Below the pieces are notes generated by a model, which made no database searches, was not told where the DNA came from, and worked only from the letters and a program-made list of their open reading frames with translations. This document shows, one piece after another, positions 1-7,158 of a stretch of DNA of 7,920 nt (position 1 is the stretch's first letter; the number at the start of each line of letters is the position of its first letter). This stretch comes from CAIXTV01 sp037144095. GTDB lineage: Bacteria; Bacteroidota; Bacteroidia; Bacteroidales; CAIXTV01. The stretch lies in NCBI GenBank assembly GCA_037144095.1, contig JBAWXL010000222.1:1-7920 (forward strand). The letters are read 5' to 3'. The position numbers and the translations under genes are program-made.

Positions 1-1441
1 TAATAAATTGTTTCAATTTCTGAGGATCAACAACCATTGAATGCGCAAGGTCAGAAAATTGAGGATCAATATTATAGCCGGTAATTTCACCATTAATTAG
101 TTCTTTTCTACCTTTTAAAACCCAATTTGCAAAATCCTTGTTCCCATCCATGTTGAATTGTGTGGAAATACTCCACCAATCATTTCCCCCAAAGCGGTCG
201 TTTCCCATTTTACCAGTGATTAAGCTATCCTGGGCTACAAAAATATTATTATAGAATTTAAAGCTTTTACGATCACTTTCGTTGGAATAGTGTATTGCCA
301 CCCCTCTGGCGTTGTAAATAATATTATTATAGAAAAGACAGTTTGCAAATTGAGCGCTGTCTTTGGAATTATTCCAGATATAAATTGCAGAATGGGCTGC
401 AGAAATGGCTCCATCATTCTCACTAATGTTGTAGCGGATTGTATTATCACTCCAGGGACTGGCTCCATCGTACTGGAAAATTCCAAAAGCACTTCCCTGA
501 TTTTCATAGGAGAGACAGTATTGGATTATTGAATGGGTTACGCCGCCATCGAGATCAAATCCGCCACCATCATCGCTACCAACAGATGTTTTATTTCGAT
601 ATGATATACAATGTTGTATAATAACGCTGTCCGCCTCATAGCACCATATTCCGACAGGCCCATTACCCTTCCGTGGCATATCCCATCCATTGTTGGTTGC
701 AGTGCAATATTCGATTAATACTTTTGAACAATGACCCACTACAATTCCATTACCACTGTGATTGACTAGATTAGTCGGATCGCCAGGGTTATTTTCTGAT
801 CTGCAATAAGCAAAGTGGATTTGCTGGGATTTGCGTGTGTTAAAGGGGGCTTCAACCGAAATACCGGCAGCCCCATTGTCGTGTGAGAAGATATTTGTAA
901 TCTCCATATATTGTGATTCATAAACGAATAGCCCAGCCTTCTGAAATCCAGATATGTCGATACTATCCAGATGAGTGTATATGCAATTGTTTACGATTAA
1001 TCCACATTCATGATTCCCATTTTTTCTCCCATCCCCATGAAGAACTAGTCTTTTAACAAGAATATGACTTGTATTGGATAAGTCCAGCGCGTTACCTTGA
1101 CCTGCTTGAATTGTAGCCCAGCCACTTTTATAAGAAGAAATCAGTATTGGATCTTTAGCTGTTCCAAATTGAGTCGAATCGATTTTTATTGATCCATAGA
1201 AAGTCTTACCACCTTCAAATAAAATTGAATCTCCAGGTTTTATGCGGTATGAATTGACTTTTTCAATTGTTCTCCAAGGCTCGGCTTTGGTGCCTTCATT
1301 CATATCGTTACCTCTGGTTGATACATAATGTGCCTTGGGGCCCGAAAAAATATTTGCCTGCAATAAAATCGATGAATAAAAAATCAAAACGAATAAAAGT
1401 AATGCTTCTAAGGTGCTCAATCTTAATGGTGTCGAAAACAT
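1..1441 (-). CDS. Secreted right-handed parallel beta-helix protein, 3' end cut off by window edge
   Basis: Reading from the ATG at 1441 gives about 480 residues with no stop up to the left edge. Residues 1-29 look like a signal peptide (hydrophobic LLLFVLIFYSSILL, likely cleavage after LQA). Next comes an entry segment common in secreted beta-helix proteins: YVSTRGND, EGTKAEPWRTIE, then PGDSILFEGGKTFYGSI (about residues 39-87). The rest is degenerate coils of about 22-26 residues rich in N, G, I and V, for example FYNNI twice, 26 residues apart. A conserved-looking acidic segment, SDDGGGFDLDGG, sits at about residues 289-300, followed by NTIRYNISENDG. Such folds include polysaccharide lyases, glycosidases and epimerases; I cannot assign a family. 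The protein probably acts on, or binds, the PUL substrate in the periplasm or at the surface. It lies downstream of susD on the same strand, probably in one operon. An in-frame ATG at 1477 would add 12 residues before the signal peptide; I prefer 1441. My reading of base runs at 1200-1262 was uncertain, but the codon phase agrees on both sides. Confidence 0.85.
   Translation of the reverse strand, partial: MFSTPLRLSTLEALLLFVLIFYSSILLQANIFSGPKAHYVSTRGNDMNEGTKAEPWRTIEKVNSYRIKPGDSILFEGGKTFYGSIKIDSTQFGTAKDPILISSYKSGWATIQAGQGNALDLSNTSHILVKRLVLHGDGRKNGNHECGLIVNNCIYTHLDSIDISGFQKAGLFVYESQYMEITNIFSHDNGAAGISVEAPFNTRKSQQIHFAYCRSENNPGDPTNLVNHSGNGIVVGHCSKVLIEYCTATNNGWDMPRKGNGPVGIWCYEADSVIIQHCISYRNKTSVGSDDGGGFDLDGGVTHSIIQYCLSYENQGSAFGIFQYDGASPWSDNTIRYNISENDGAISAAHSAIYIWNNSKDSAQFANCLFYNNIIYNARGVAIHYSNESDRKSFKFYNNIFVAQDSLITGKMGNDRFGGNDWWSISTQFNMDGNKDFANWVLKGRKELINGEITGYNIDPQFSDLAHSMVVDPQKLKQFI
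243..334 (-). repeat. In-frame repeat encoding the FYNNI coil motif of the beta-helix
   Basis: The 14-bp sequence ATATTATTATAGAA occurs at 243-256 and again at 321-334. The 78-bp offset equals exactly 26 codons. On the minus strand both copies encode FYNNI, so they mark equivalent positions in successive coils of the beta-helix. This is a protein-structural repeat, not a mobile or regulatory element. Confidence 0.6.
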
Positions 1442-1488
1442 ATTAATAGAATAAATCGGTAATAAATCTGTCAGCATTCCCTTGATTA

Positions 1489-1530
1489 TAAACCTATGAA
1501 CCGGGATTTAATCCCTAGTTCATAGGTTTA
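1489..1530. promoter_or_regulatory. Intercistronic hairpin between susD and the beta-helix gene
   Basis: TAAACCTATGAAC (1489-1501) pairs perfectly with GTTCATAGGTTTA (1518-1530). Inside this 13-bp stem, GGGAT (1503-1507) pairs with ATCCC (1511-1515) around a TTA loop, separated from the outer stem by a small internal loop. The structure begins 11 nt after the susD stop codon. In the direction of the genes it is followed by TATAATCAAGG, not a T-run, so it is not a classical intrinsic terminator. A role as a 3' stabiliser, RNA processing site or partial attenuator that keeps susCD transcript above the downstream gene is inferred. I see no TTTG or TAnnTTTG promoter motif on the minus strand in this gap. 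Confidence 0.6.
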
Positions 1531-1540
1531 TTAGTTTAAA

Positions 1541-3391
1541 TTAATATCCTGGATTTTGCTTTAAATTTGGGTTTAAATCAATTTCCAATTGAGGAATTGG
1601 GAAATATTCATTCTTATTCGATGTGAAATTAACACCAGTTAGGTTGGCAGGCAATCTAGGCTGTTCTGCAGTTAAGTAATTATTGAGGTAAGTTCCCGCA
1701 ATATCCCACCGCACCAAATCAAAGAAACGATGTCCTTCCAGTGCTAATTCCAATCTTCTTTCAAGTCTTACTGCACTTCGGGCATAGGATTGACTAGACC
1801 AGGAATCATTATAGAGATCGATGTAATAGTTGGCAGATGGGTAATAATTGCCAATATAATCATAGGATACCTCAACTTGCCGACCCTTAAGTGCTCTATT
1901 CCTTACAAAGTTCACAAAGGTTCTTGCTTTATTTAAATCACCAATCTCCACTTCGCACTCAGCGGCCCAAAGCAATACATCTGCAAACCTTATGATACTA
2001 TAATTGACAGCGCTGCCCAACAAATATCCTTGGGCATAATTATCACTAAAAATGCCTACCTGGCTTGCCCTATAATTGTTTTTGACTGGAGAATAAGGTC
2101 CTCCAAACAATCTGTTATTTATCCAGCCATAACTTGGATCAGAAGTAGGGTATGATGAATAACTAGTGGCATTTGCGCCCCAATAACTGGGAGATGCCCA
2201 GTCTAAATATGGAACTCCCCTTCTACCTACCGTCCAATCCAACCGTGGATCAATATTTCCCTGGTAAGTATTATAAGTAAAATCACTGGCACTAACATCC
2301 ATATCATTTTTCATATTTGTAACATTCGAAAGATCATTACCAGCTCCATCCAATAACGGTAAACCTTTAATATCCGTTTGAAATGCATTCACCAAATTAA
2401 ATGAAGGCTGTTTCCATGTTGTATAAAAACTTGAGATTGGGTAAAAAGCCGGGGTATTCGCAGACTCGCCAATATTTTCATTTCCGCCATTTGAGCCATC
2501 ATTTACTGAGAATTGAATCTGAAAAACCTGTTCTGCATTATTTTCCAGAGCGGCGTTGAAATTGTCATCAAAATTGGCCGCCAACGCATAACCTGCACCT
2601 TGACTGTTTGCTCCATATCCATTTCCGCCATACATTGAAGGAATAATTGAATCTAACAATGCTTTTGCCTGGATAAATTTCTTCTCAAACATATAGCACT
2701 TTGCAATATAACATGCGGCCGCCCATTTATTGGCTTGCCCCTTTAAGGGTTGTTTAGCTGGAAGATTCTTAAAGGCAAATCGGAAGTCGGCTTCAATGTT
2801 AGGCCAAATATCACTTGTATTGGACACTTTAAAATCGGTCACAGTTTCGTCAATAAAAGGAACATTTTTAAAGATTTTTTTTGCATCGAAATGAAAATGA
2901 CCTCTCAAAAATCTAGCTTCGGCAACTGCTTCTGTTTTTTCGGATGCCGTCATATTTTGGGCCGCATTAGCTGCCAGAATAACAGCGTTACTGCGGGAAA
3001 CACCATCATAATCGGAACGCCACTTATCAGCAATATAACCTGTAGATGATTGTGTCTGAAAGTGTTCTATTATTACGCCATCGGCACCATCATTAGAACC
3101 TCCTCTGTAGGCATCACCCGATGTGATATCTCCATATATCCAGTTAGTACCAGCGGTACTCCACCATCCGGAATGTACTGTTAATCCGGTAAGATCATGA
3201 TAGGCGCCTACTAATAATTGTTGAACACCTACTTTATTGGCAAGAGCATCAACAGTAATTACATTTGGAGGTGCAACATTCAAAAAATTATTATTACAAG
3301 AGAAAATGAGCAAGCCCGTTAATAAACTAAACAGAGCTAAATATTTACCGGATAAGTAAAATTGTTTGGTTTGAAAATATATTAGTTTCAT
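1541..3391 (-). CDS. SusD/RagB-family outer-membrane glycan-binding lipoprotein
   Basis: This is a complete gene of 616 residues. SusD proteins are lipoproteins that sit as a lid on the SusC barrel, bind the glycan at the cell surface and hand it over for import. The N-terminus has a lipoprotein signal, LLTGLLIFSC, with the lipid-modified Cys at residue 32. The usual SusD N-terminal region follows: WIYGDITSGDAYRGG, then DYDGVSRSNAVI and AEARFLRGHFHFDAKKIF. The C-terminal RagB/SusD region contains YSIIRFADVLLWAAECEVE, then VRLERRLELALEGHRFFDLVRW, and ends in the canonical YFPIPQLEIDLNPNLKQNPGY. The frame could start two codons earlier at a GTG (3397), but the ATG at 3391 gives a normal MKL start and is preferred. 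It lies 35 bp after the susC stop with no promoter motif between, so the two are surely cotranscribed. At 616 residues it is longer than typical members of about 500-550; no truncation or frameshift is seen. Confidence 0.96.
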   Translation of the reverse strand: MKLIYFQTKQFYLSGKYLALFSLLTGLLIFSCNNNFLNVAPPNVITVDALANKVGVQQLLVGAYHDLTGLTVHSGWWSTAGTNWIYGDITSGDAYRGGSNDGADGVIIEHFQTQSSTGYIADKWRSDYDGVSRSNAVILAANAAQNMTASEKTEAVAEARFLRGHFHFDAKKIFKNVPFIDETVTDFKVSNTSDIWPNIEADFRFAFKNLPAKQPLKGQANKWAAACYIAKCYMFEKKFIQAKALLDSIIPSMYGGNGYGANSQGAGYALAANFDDNFNAALENNAEQVFQIQFSVNDGSNGGNENIGESANTPAFYPISSFYTTWKQPSFNLVNAFQTDIKGLPLLDGAGNDLSNVTNMKNDMDVSASDFTYNTYQGNIDPRLDWTVGRRGVPYLDWASPSYWGANATSYSSYPTSDPSYGWINNRLFGGPYSPVKNNYRASQVGIFSDNYAQGYLLGSAVNYSIIRFADVLLWAAECEVEIGDLNKARTFVNFVRNRALKGRQVEVSYDYIGNYYPSANYYIDLYNDSWSSQSYARSAVRLERRLELALEGHRFFDLVRWDIAGTYLNNYLTAEQPRLPANLTGVNFTSNKNEYFPIPQLEIDLNPNLKQNPGY

Positions 3392-3426
3392 ATACACGTA
3401 ATTTTAACAATTTAAGAGTGTGTGTT

Positions 3427-6400
3427 TTAAAATCCCAGGTTTATGCCAATTAATATTTTACGGGCAATCGGGTAATTTCCTCCATAATCAATACCATTGT
3501 TTATCGCACTTCCATTGCTTATTTCAGGATCAATACCCTTGTACTTGGTGAAAGTAAACAAGTTATAGCCTTGCACATAGATACGCAATTTGCTAAATGC
3601 TTTTATTGTATTAAAGGTATATCCAAATTGCAAACTTTTCAAACGAAGGTAAGAACCGTCCTCTACAAAAAAACTGGATGGGTTTTTATCGTCGGTTGCA
3701 ACATTATTCCAGATTGGAAGAGTGGCCGAAGTATTAGTCGAACTCCAGGTGTTATCTGAACCAACACCCAAAGCACCTGGAAATACTGAATTAGTCCGCC
3801 AGTAATTAAATAATTTATTGCCAGTTATACCCTGAATGAAAACCCCCAAATCAAAACCTTTATAATTTAAACCGATATTTAATCCATAAGAAAATTTGGG
3901 ATGCGGACTACCTATAAAGGTTCTGTCCTTATCATCAATTTTCCCATCCTTACTGATATCTTTAAATTTAAAATGACCAGCAGCATTGGCAGCAGTTAAC
4001 CCAGGCTCAGTTACATTATAGGCAGTATAATCCGCTGAACTTTTAAATATCCCTTCTTCCACAAGACCGAAAAAACTTCCAACCGGTCGGCCAACTACAC
4101 TACGTGTAAGTGAAAAATGAGTTGGAGCATAAGAATCTCCATCGAGATGGGCATTTGGATCATTATCAATATAGTCAACATTATTCTTATAGGTGGAAAT
4201 GTTAAAGTTAAGATCGTATCCTAATTCCTTTATTTTATTTTTGTATCCAAGTTCCAATTCGATTCCCTTATTTGAGAATTTCATAATATTTTCATACGGT
4301 GCCAATGCGTCACCTGCTAAACCAGAGACTGGTGGGACTCCCAGTAAACCCTTTGTTTGACGGTCAAACCAGCTAAATGCAATATTTATTTGGCTATTTA
4401 ATAGCAAGGCATCAAAACCTAAATTAGTTGTTTGATTGGTTTCCCAGTGTATATAAGGATTCCCAATCTGATATAAACCCACTCCGGTTTGTGCTGAATT
4501 ATTTAGACCTCCTAAATCATAACTGCTAACGTAAGTATTTGTATTGTATTGATTCAGATAAAGACCAGAAGGTATAGCATCATTCCCATTTGTCCCTATT
4601 GCTGCTCTAAATTTCAGATCATTTATCCAGGAAATATTTTCCATAAATTTCTCCTTGGAAACACGCCAGCCTAAGCTGTAAGAAGGGAAAGTTCCATACT
4701 TGCTTAAAGGTCCGAATTTAGAGGAGCCATCTTTCCTGATTACATAGCTGAAAAGGTATTTATCGAGTAAAGAATAATTAATACTGCCAAATATTGAATT
4801 GTTTGTTGCTTCATCACTACCTCCACCAACCGTGTTATACGGACCGCCATTAAGATTTGGAACTCCATTGCTCAGGTTCAGATAGGATGGAATTGTGTAA
4901 GGCAAATTAGGTGTCGCACCACTATTATATCGGGAGATAAATTGTCTGGCTTCATAAGCTGCAAAAGCGCTAATTTTATGAATCTGATGAATAGTAAAAT
5001 CGTAAGATACTTTATTTAACCATCTCCAGTCGCTGCTCCATCCTCCACCTTCGGTAAATGAATTGTATGGAGCTGTGTAAACATTTTGGGGAATGGTATC
5101 ATTAAAATAACGATAGCTGTAGGGGCTGAATTGTATCCCAATTTTTGTTTCAAAAACCAATCCCTTTAAAGGCTCAATATCTGCATATACAGAACCCATA
5201 ACACCGGAGTTAAATCCTTTGTTATTTGCAAGCGAGCTGGATTGTCCATAAACCGGATTATTCCCGCCAGGATGTAATGCAAGATTATCTGGAATTCCTT
5301 TGGGTCCGGAATAATTACCTGCAATATCCCTGATTGGTATAAGTGTGCTACGCTGATATAAATCGGCTATTAATCCCTGGGGATTATGATTGCCCCCGCT
5401 AACACTATTTCCCTCTGAATAAGAAAATTGTAAGTTTTCTCCTATTTTCAGCCATTTGGCAGGTTTAAATTCAGTATTTACCCTCAATGAATATCGCTTA
5501 AAATAGGTATCAAGAAGAATCCCTTTGTTATCAAGATAATTTAAAGAGAGGGCGTAGCTGCTTTTTTCAGTTGCACCGCTCAGGGAAAGCTGATGATTTT
5601 GGGTTAATGAGGTACCTAACATAGCTCTCATCCAATCTGTTCCTGTTTGATTTGTCTTTAAAATTCTATAGGAAGAGAGGTTGTAAAGCGATGGATCTGA
5701 CGCTGGATTTCCTGAAGCCAAAACCGAAGGAACGCCAGCTTGTTTCTCTATGATATAGTCAGGGAGTACAGCGGTCTTCCCATTCCCATAATATAAATCG
5801 TTCTGCGGTAATCCTGAATTTTTAAGATACCCCCAGTAAGAATTTGCATATTGTTGAGGGCTCATCATTTTAGGATACTTGATTGTACTTTCGAAACTGG
5901 AATATGAATTAAATTCGAGTTTTGGGGTACCCAATTTCCCTGATTTGGTTGTTATGACAATTACTCCGTTTCCCCCTTCTGCGCCATAAAGTGAGGTGAT
6001 CGACGGATCTTTAAGAATAGTCATTGTTTCAATATCATTTGTATTGAATAAATTGCTTCCTCCTCTTATCTGGACTCCATCAATAACATATAAAACATCA
6101 TTATTCCCATTAGTTCCGAATCCCCTGATACGTACATTGGAAATATTGCCCGGTCCACCTTGCTCATCGACACTAACACCCGCAATGCGACCTTGCAGTA
6201 TAGAGCCTATATCCGTAACGGGAGTCTGGGATATCACCTCGGCTGAAATTGTAGATATTGCTCCTGTTACGTCCCTTTTGGATTGCTTCGAATAACCCGT
6301 TGCAATAACTTCAACTAAATTTGTCGTTTGCTCAATAAGTATAATATTAAAGTTTGTATTTGCCCCAATTGCTAATTCCTGCGTTTTCATACCAATGAAC

Positions 6401-6969
6401 GATATCACAATCATTTTGGCATCAAAAGGTACTGATAACATAAAATTTCCATTGTTATCAGTTGTAATTCCTGTCGTTGTTCCTTTTAGCACAACATTTA
6501 CACCTGGCATAAGGAGTCCTTTAATATCCTTGATAGTACCAGAAATTACTTTATTCTGTGGTCCTGTTTTAGATTCAATATTGATACTTGAAGATGATTC
6601 TTTGATTTCATTCGGATAAATAGCGATCTGGCGATCCAATATCCGGTAGGCATCCTTATCCCCGTTAAATATCTGATCCAGAATTTTTTCGACTGTCTTA
6701 TCATTTACTTCTACATCGACTTTCCGATTAACATCAATCGTTTTTTCGTTATAAATAATCACGAATTCGCTCTTCTCCTCGATCTTCTGGAAAACATCTC
6801 CTATAGTAACAGCTTTGAGGTTTAGATTGAATTTCGTGGCTTGTGAATAGCTACTCGCCGAAGCAGACACAAACGCAGCAAACATCAACAAGGTGAATAA
6901 TTTCATTTTTAATAAAATTTCATTTGTGCCCATTTTGAGAATGGACATCACATTACGTTTTTTTTTCAT
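3427..6969 (-). CDS. SusC/RagA-family TonB-dependent transporter with STN signalling domain
   Basis: This is a complete 1180-residue outer-membrane barrel that imports oligosaccharides using TonB energy together with the downstream SusD. Domains in order: a long signal peptide (hydrophobic MKLFTLLMFAAFVSASA, to about residue 43); a secretin/TonB short N-terminal (STN) domain at about 47-118 (FNLNLKAVTIGDVFQKIEEK to LDRQIAIYP); a carboxypeptidase-regulatory-like beta-sandwich at about 141-212 (ISGTIKD, GVNVVLKGTTTGITTDNNGNF); a plug at about 232-345 (RDVTGAISTIS, LQGRIAGVSV, VLYVIDGVQIRGG, SLYGAEGGNGVIVITTKSG); then the barrel, with KDISKDGKIDDKDRTFIGSP near the C-terminus and the family ending LIGINLGF. 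The STN domain marks it as a signal-transducing transporter, which matches the fecR gene directly upstream. The start ATG is followed by nine A's, giving MKKK; later Met residues (8, 13, 22) are possible starts, but the full frame resembles related FecR-linked SusC proteins. Confidence 0.97.
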   Translation of the reverse strand: MKKKRNVMSILKMGTNEILLKMKLFTLLMFAAFVSASASSYSQATKFNLNLKAVTIGDVFQKIEEKSEFVIIYNEKTIDVNRKVDVEVNDKTVEKILDQIFNGDKDAYRILDRQIAIYPNEIKESSSSINIESKTGPQNKVISGTIKDIKGLLMPGVNVVLKGTTTGITTDNNGNFMLSVPFDAKMIVISFIGMKTQELAIGANTNFNIILIEQTTNLVEVIATGYSKQSKRDVTGAISTISAEVISQTPVTDIGSILQGRIAGVSVDEQGGPGNISNVRIRGFGTNGNNDVLYVIDGVQIRGGSNLFNTNDIETMTILKDPSITSLYGAEGGNGVIVITTKSGKLGTPKLEFNSYSSFESTIKYPKMMSPQQYANSYWGYLKNSGLPQNDLYYGNGKTAVLPDYIIEKQAGVPSVLASGNPASDPSLYNLSSYRILKTNQTGTDWMRAMLGTSLTQNHQLSLSGATEKSSYALSLNYLDNKGILLDTYFKRYSLRVNTEFKPAKWLKIGENLQFSYSEGNSVSGGNHNPQGLIADLYQRSTLIPIRDIAGNYSGPKGIPDNLALHPGGNNPVYGQSSSLANNKGFNSGVMGSVYADIEPLKGLVFETKIGIQFSPYSYRYFNDTIPQNVYTAPYNSFTEGGGWSSDWRWLNKVSYDFTIHQIHKISAFAAYEARQFISRYNSGATPNLPYTIPSYLNLSNGVPNLNGGPYNTVGGGSDEATNNSIFGSINYSLLDKYLFSYVIRKDGSSKFGPLSKYGTFPSYSLGWRVSKEKFMENISWINDLKFRAAIGTNGNDAIPSGLYLNQYNTNTYVSSYDLGGLNNSAQTGVGLYQIGNPYIHWETNQTTNLGFDALLLNSQINIAFSWFDRQTKGLLGVPPVSGLAGDALAPYENIMKFSNKGIELELGYKNKIKELGYDLNFNISTYKNNVDYIDNDPNAHLDGDSYAPTHFSLTRSVVGRPVGSFFGLVEEGIFKSSADYTAYNVTEPGLTAANAAGHFKFKDISKDGKIDDKDRTFIGSPHPKFSYGLNIGLNYKGFDLGVFIQGITGNKLFNYWRTNSVFPGALGVGSDNTWSSTNTSATLPIWNNVATDDKNPSSFFVEDGSYLRLKSLQFGYTFNTIKAFSKLRIYVQGYNLFTFTKYKGIDPEISNGSAINNGIDYGGNYPIARKILIGINLGF

Positions 6970-6976
6970 ACATTTG
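6969..6976 (+). promoter_or_regulatory. Candidate plus-strand -7 promoter element (TACATTTG)
   Basis: TACATTTG matches all fixed positions of the Bacteroidota -7 consensus TAnnTTTG. It lies on the plus strand, antisense to susC, with its first base opposite the A of the susC ATG. The expected start of transcription is about 6980-6985, about 65-70 nt before the end of the plus-strand terminator. No TTTG -33 box is present at the usual spacing (the sequence there is GACATCAC), which lowers confidence. The motif could also occur by chance in this AT-rich region. Confidence 0.35.
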
Positions 6977-6982
6977 TTTGTT

Positions 6983-7053
6983 ATTTATTAAACATTGTTT
7001 TAATAGAATTCTAAAGCTGGGAGGTTAGCCGACTTCCCGGCTTTTTTTATTTT
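6983..7053 (+). ncRNA. Putative short antisense RNA opposite the susC leader
   Basis: This feature is inferred from a strong plus-strand intrinsic terminator (7013-7053) and a consensus -7 element (6969-6976) that together define an RNA of about 70 nt. No open reading frame or gene on the plus strand would otherwise use this terminator. The RNA would be complementary to the susC 5' untranslated region close to the start codon. In Bacteroides, antisense RNAs such as DonS repress ECF-sigma/anti-sigma-controlled PULs from a comparable position between the anti-sigma and susC genes. Sequence similarity to DonS is not claimed. The 5' end is uncertain, and a longer RNA starting inside susC is possible. 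Confidence 0.4.
7013..7053 (+). terminator. Intrinsic terminator reading on the plus strand, opposite to all genes
   Basis: AAAGCTGGGAGGTT (7013-7026) pairs with GACTTCCCGGCTTT (7031-7044) around an AGCC loop, giving 14 continuous base pairs in plus-strand RNA, three of them G-U wobbles (7018-7039, 7023-7034, 7026-7031). A run of seven T's (7042-7048) and then ATTTT follows. On the minus strand the three wobbles become A-C mismatches, and the stem is followed only by TTTAGAATTC, so the signal is directional. It is the most GC-rich piece of this intergenic region. The neighbouring genes fecR and susC both run the other way, so it cannot terminate either of them. Confidence 0.7.
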
Positions 7054-7122
7054 AAACGGAGTCTAATTTCGCATAGGCAGTTCTTTTTAAGTAAGTTAAT
7101 AATTTGGTTGCAATCATCAGTA

Positions 7123-7154
7123 AGGAAAAATAAATTTTATCCTTTATTTTTCCT
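7123..7154 (-). promoter_or_regulatory. AT-rich 12-bp inverted repeat just after fecR
   Basis: AGGAAAAATAAA (7123-7134) is perfectly repeated in inverse as TTTATTTTTCCT (7143-7154) with an 8-base spacer. It begins 4 nt after the fecR stop codon. In minus-strand RNA the 3' arm is U-rich, so it may act as a weak terminator or a 3'-end stabiliser of the sigma/fecR transcript and separate it from susC. Because it is a near-perfect dyad it could instead be an operator; the sequence alone does not decide between these. Confidence 0.45.
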
Positions 7155-7158
7155 GTTA

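Noticed and set aside
21..69. Direct repeat TGAGGATCAA at 21-30 and 60-69
   Set aside because: Both copies are in frame and encode a DPQ tripeptide in the beta-helix protein; it is short and needs no other explanation.
235..507. A 90-codon minus-strand frame inside the beta-helix gene, and several plus-strand frames of 60-99 codons across the window
   Set aside because: They lie in other frames of clearly real genes, have no recognisable domains and no leader signals; they are shadows of the coding sequence.
1200..1262. A possible frameshift in the beta-helix gene near the base runs at 1200-1203 and 1260-1264
   Set aside because: Codons before and after this stretch share the same phase, and the expected family sequence (PGDSILFEGGKTFYGSI) reads through. 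The apparent slip came from uncertainty in counting short runs by eye, so the gene is treated as intact.
7086..7113. Possible susC promoter on the minus strand (TTG at 7113-7111, TACTTAAA at 7093-7086, 17-nt gap)
   Set aside because: TACTTAAA matches TAnnTTTG poorly, and no TTTG occurs on this strand in the gap. An ECF sigma factor would probably use a different promoter sequence that I cannot define from one example.
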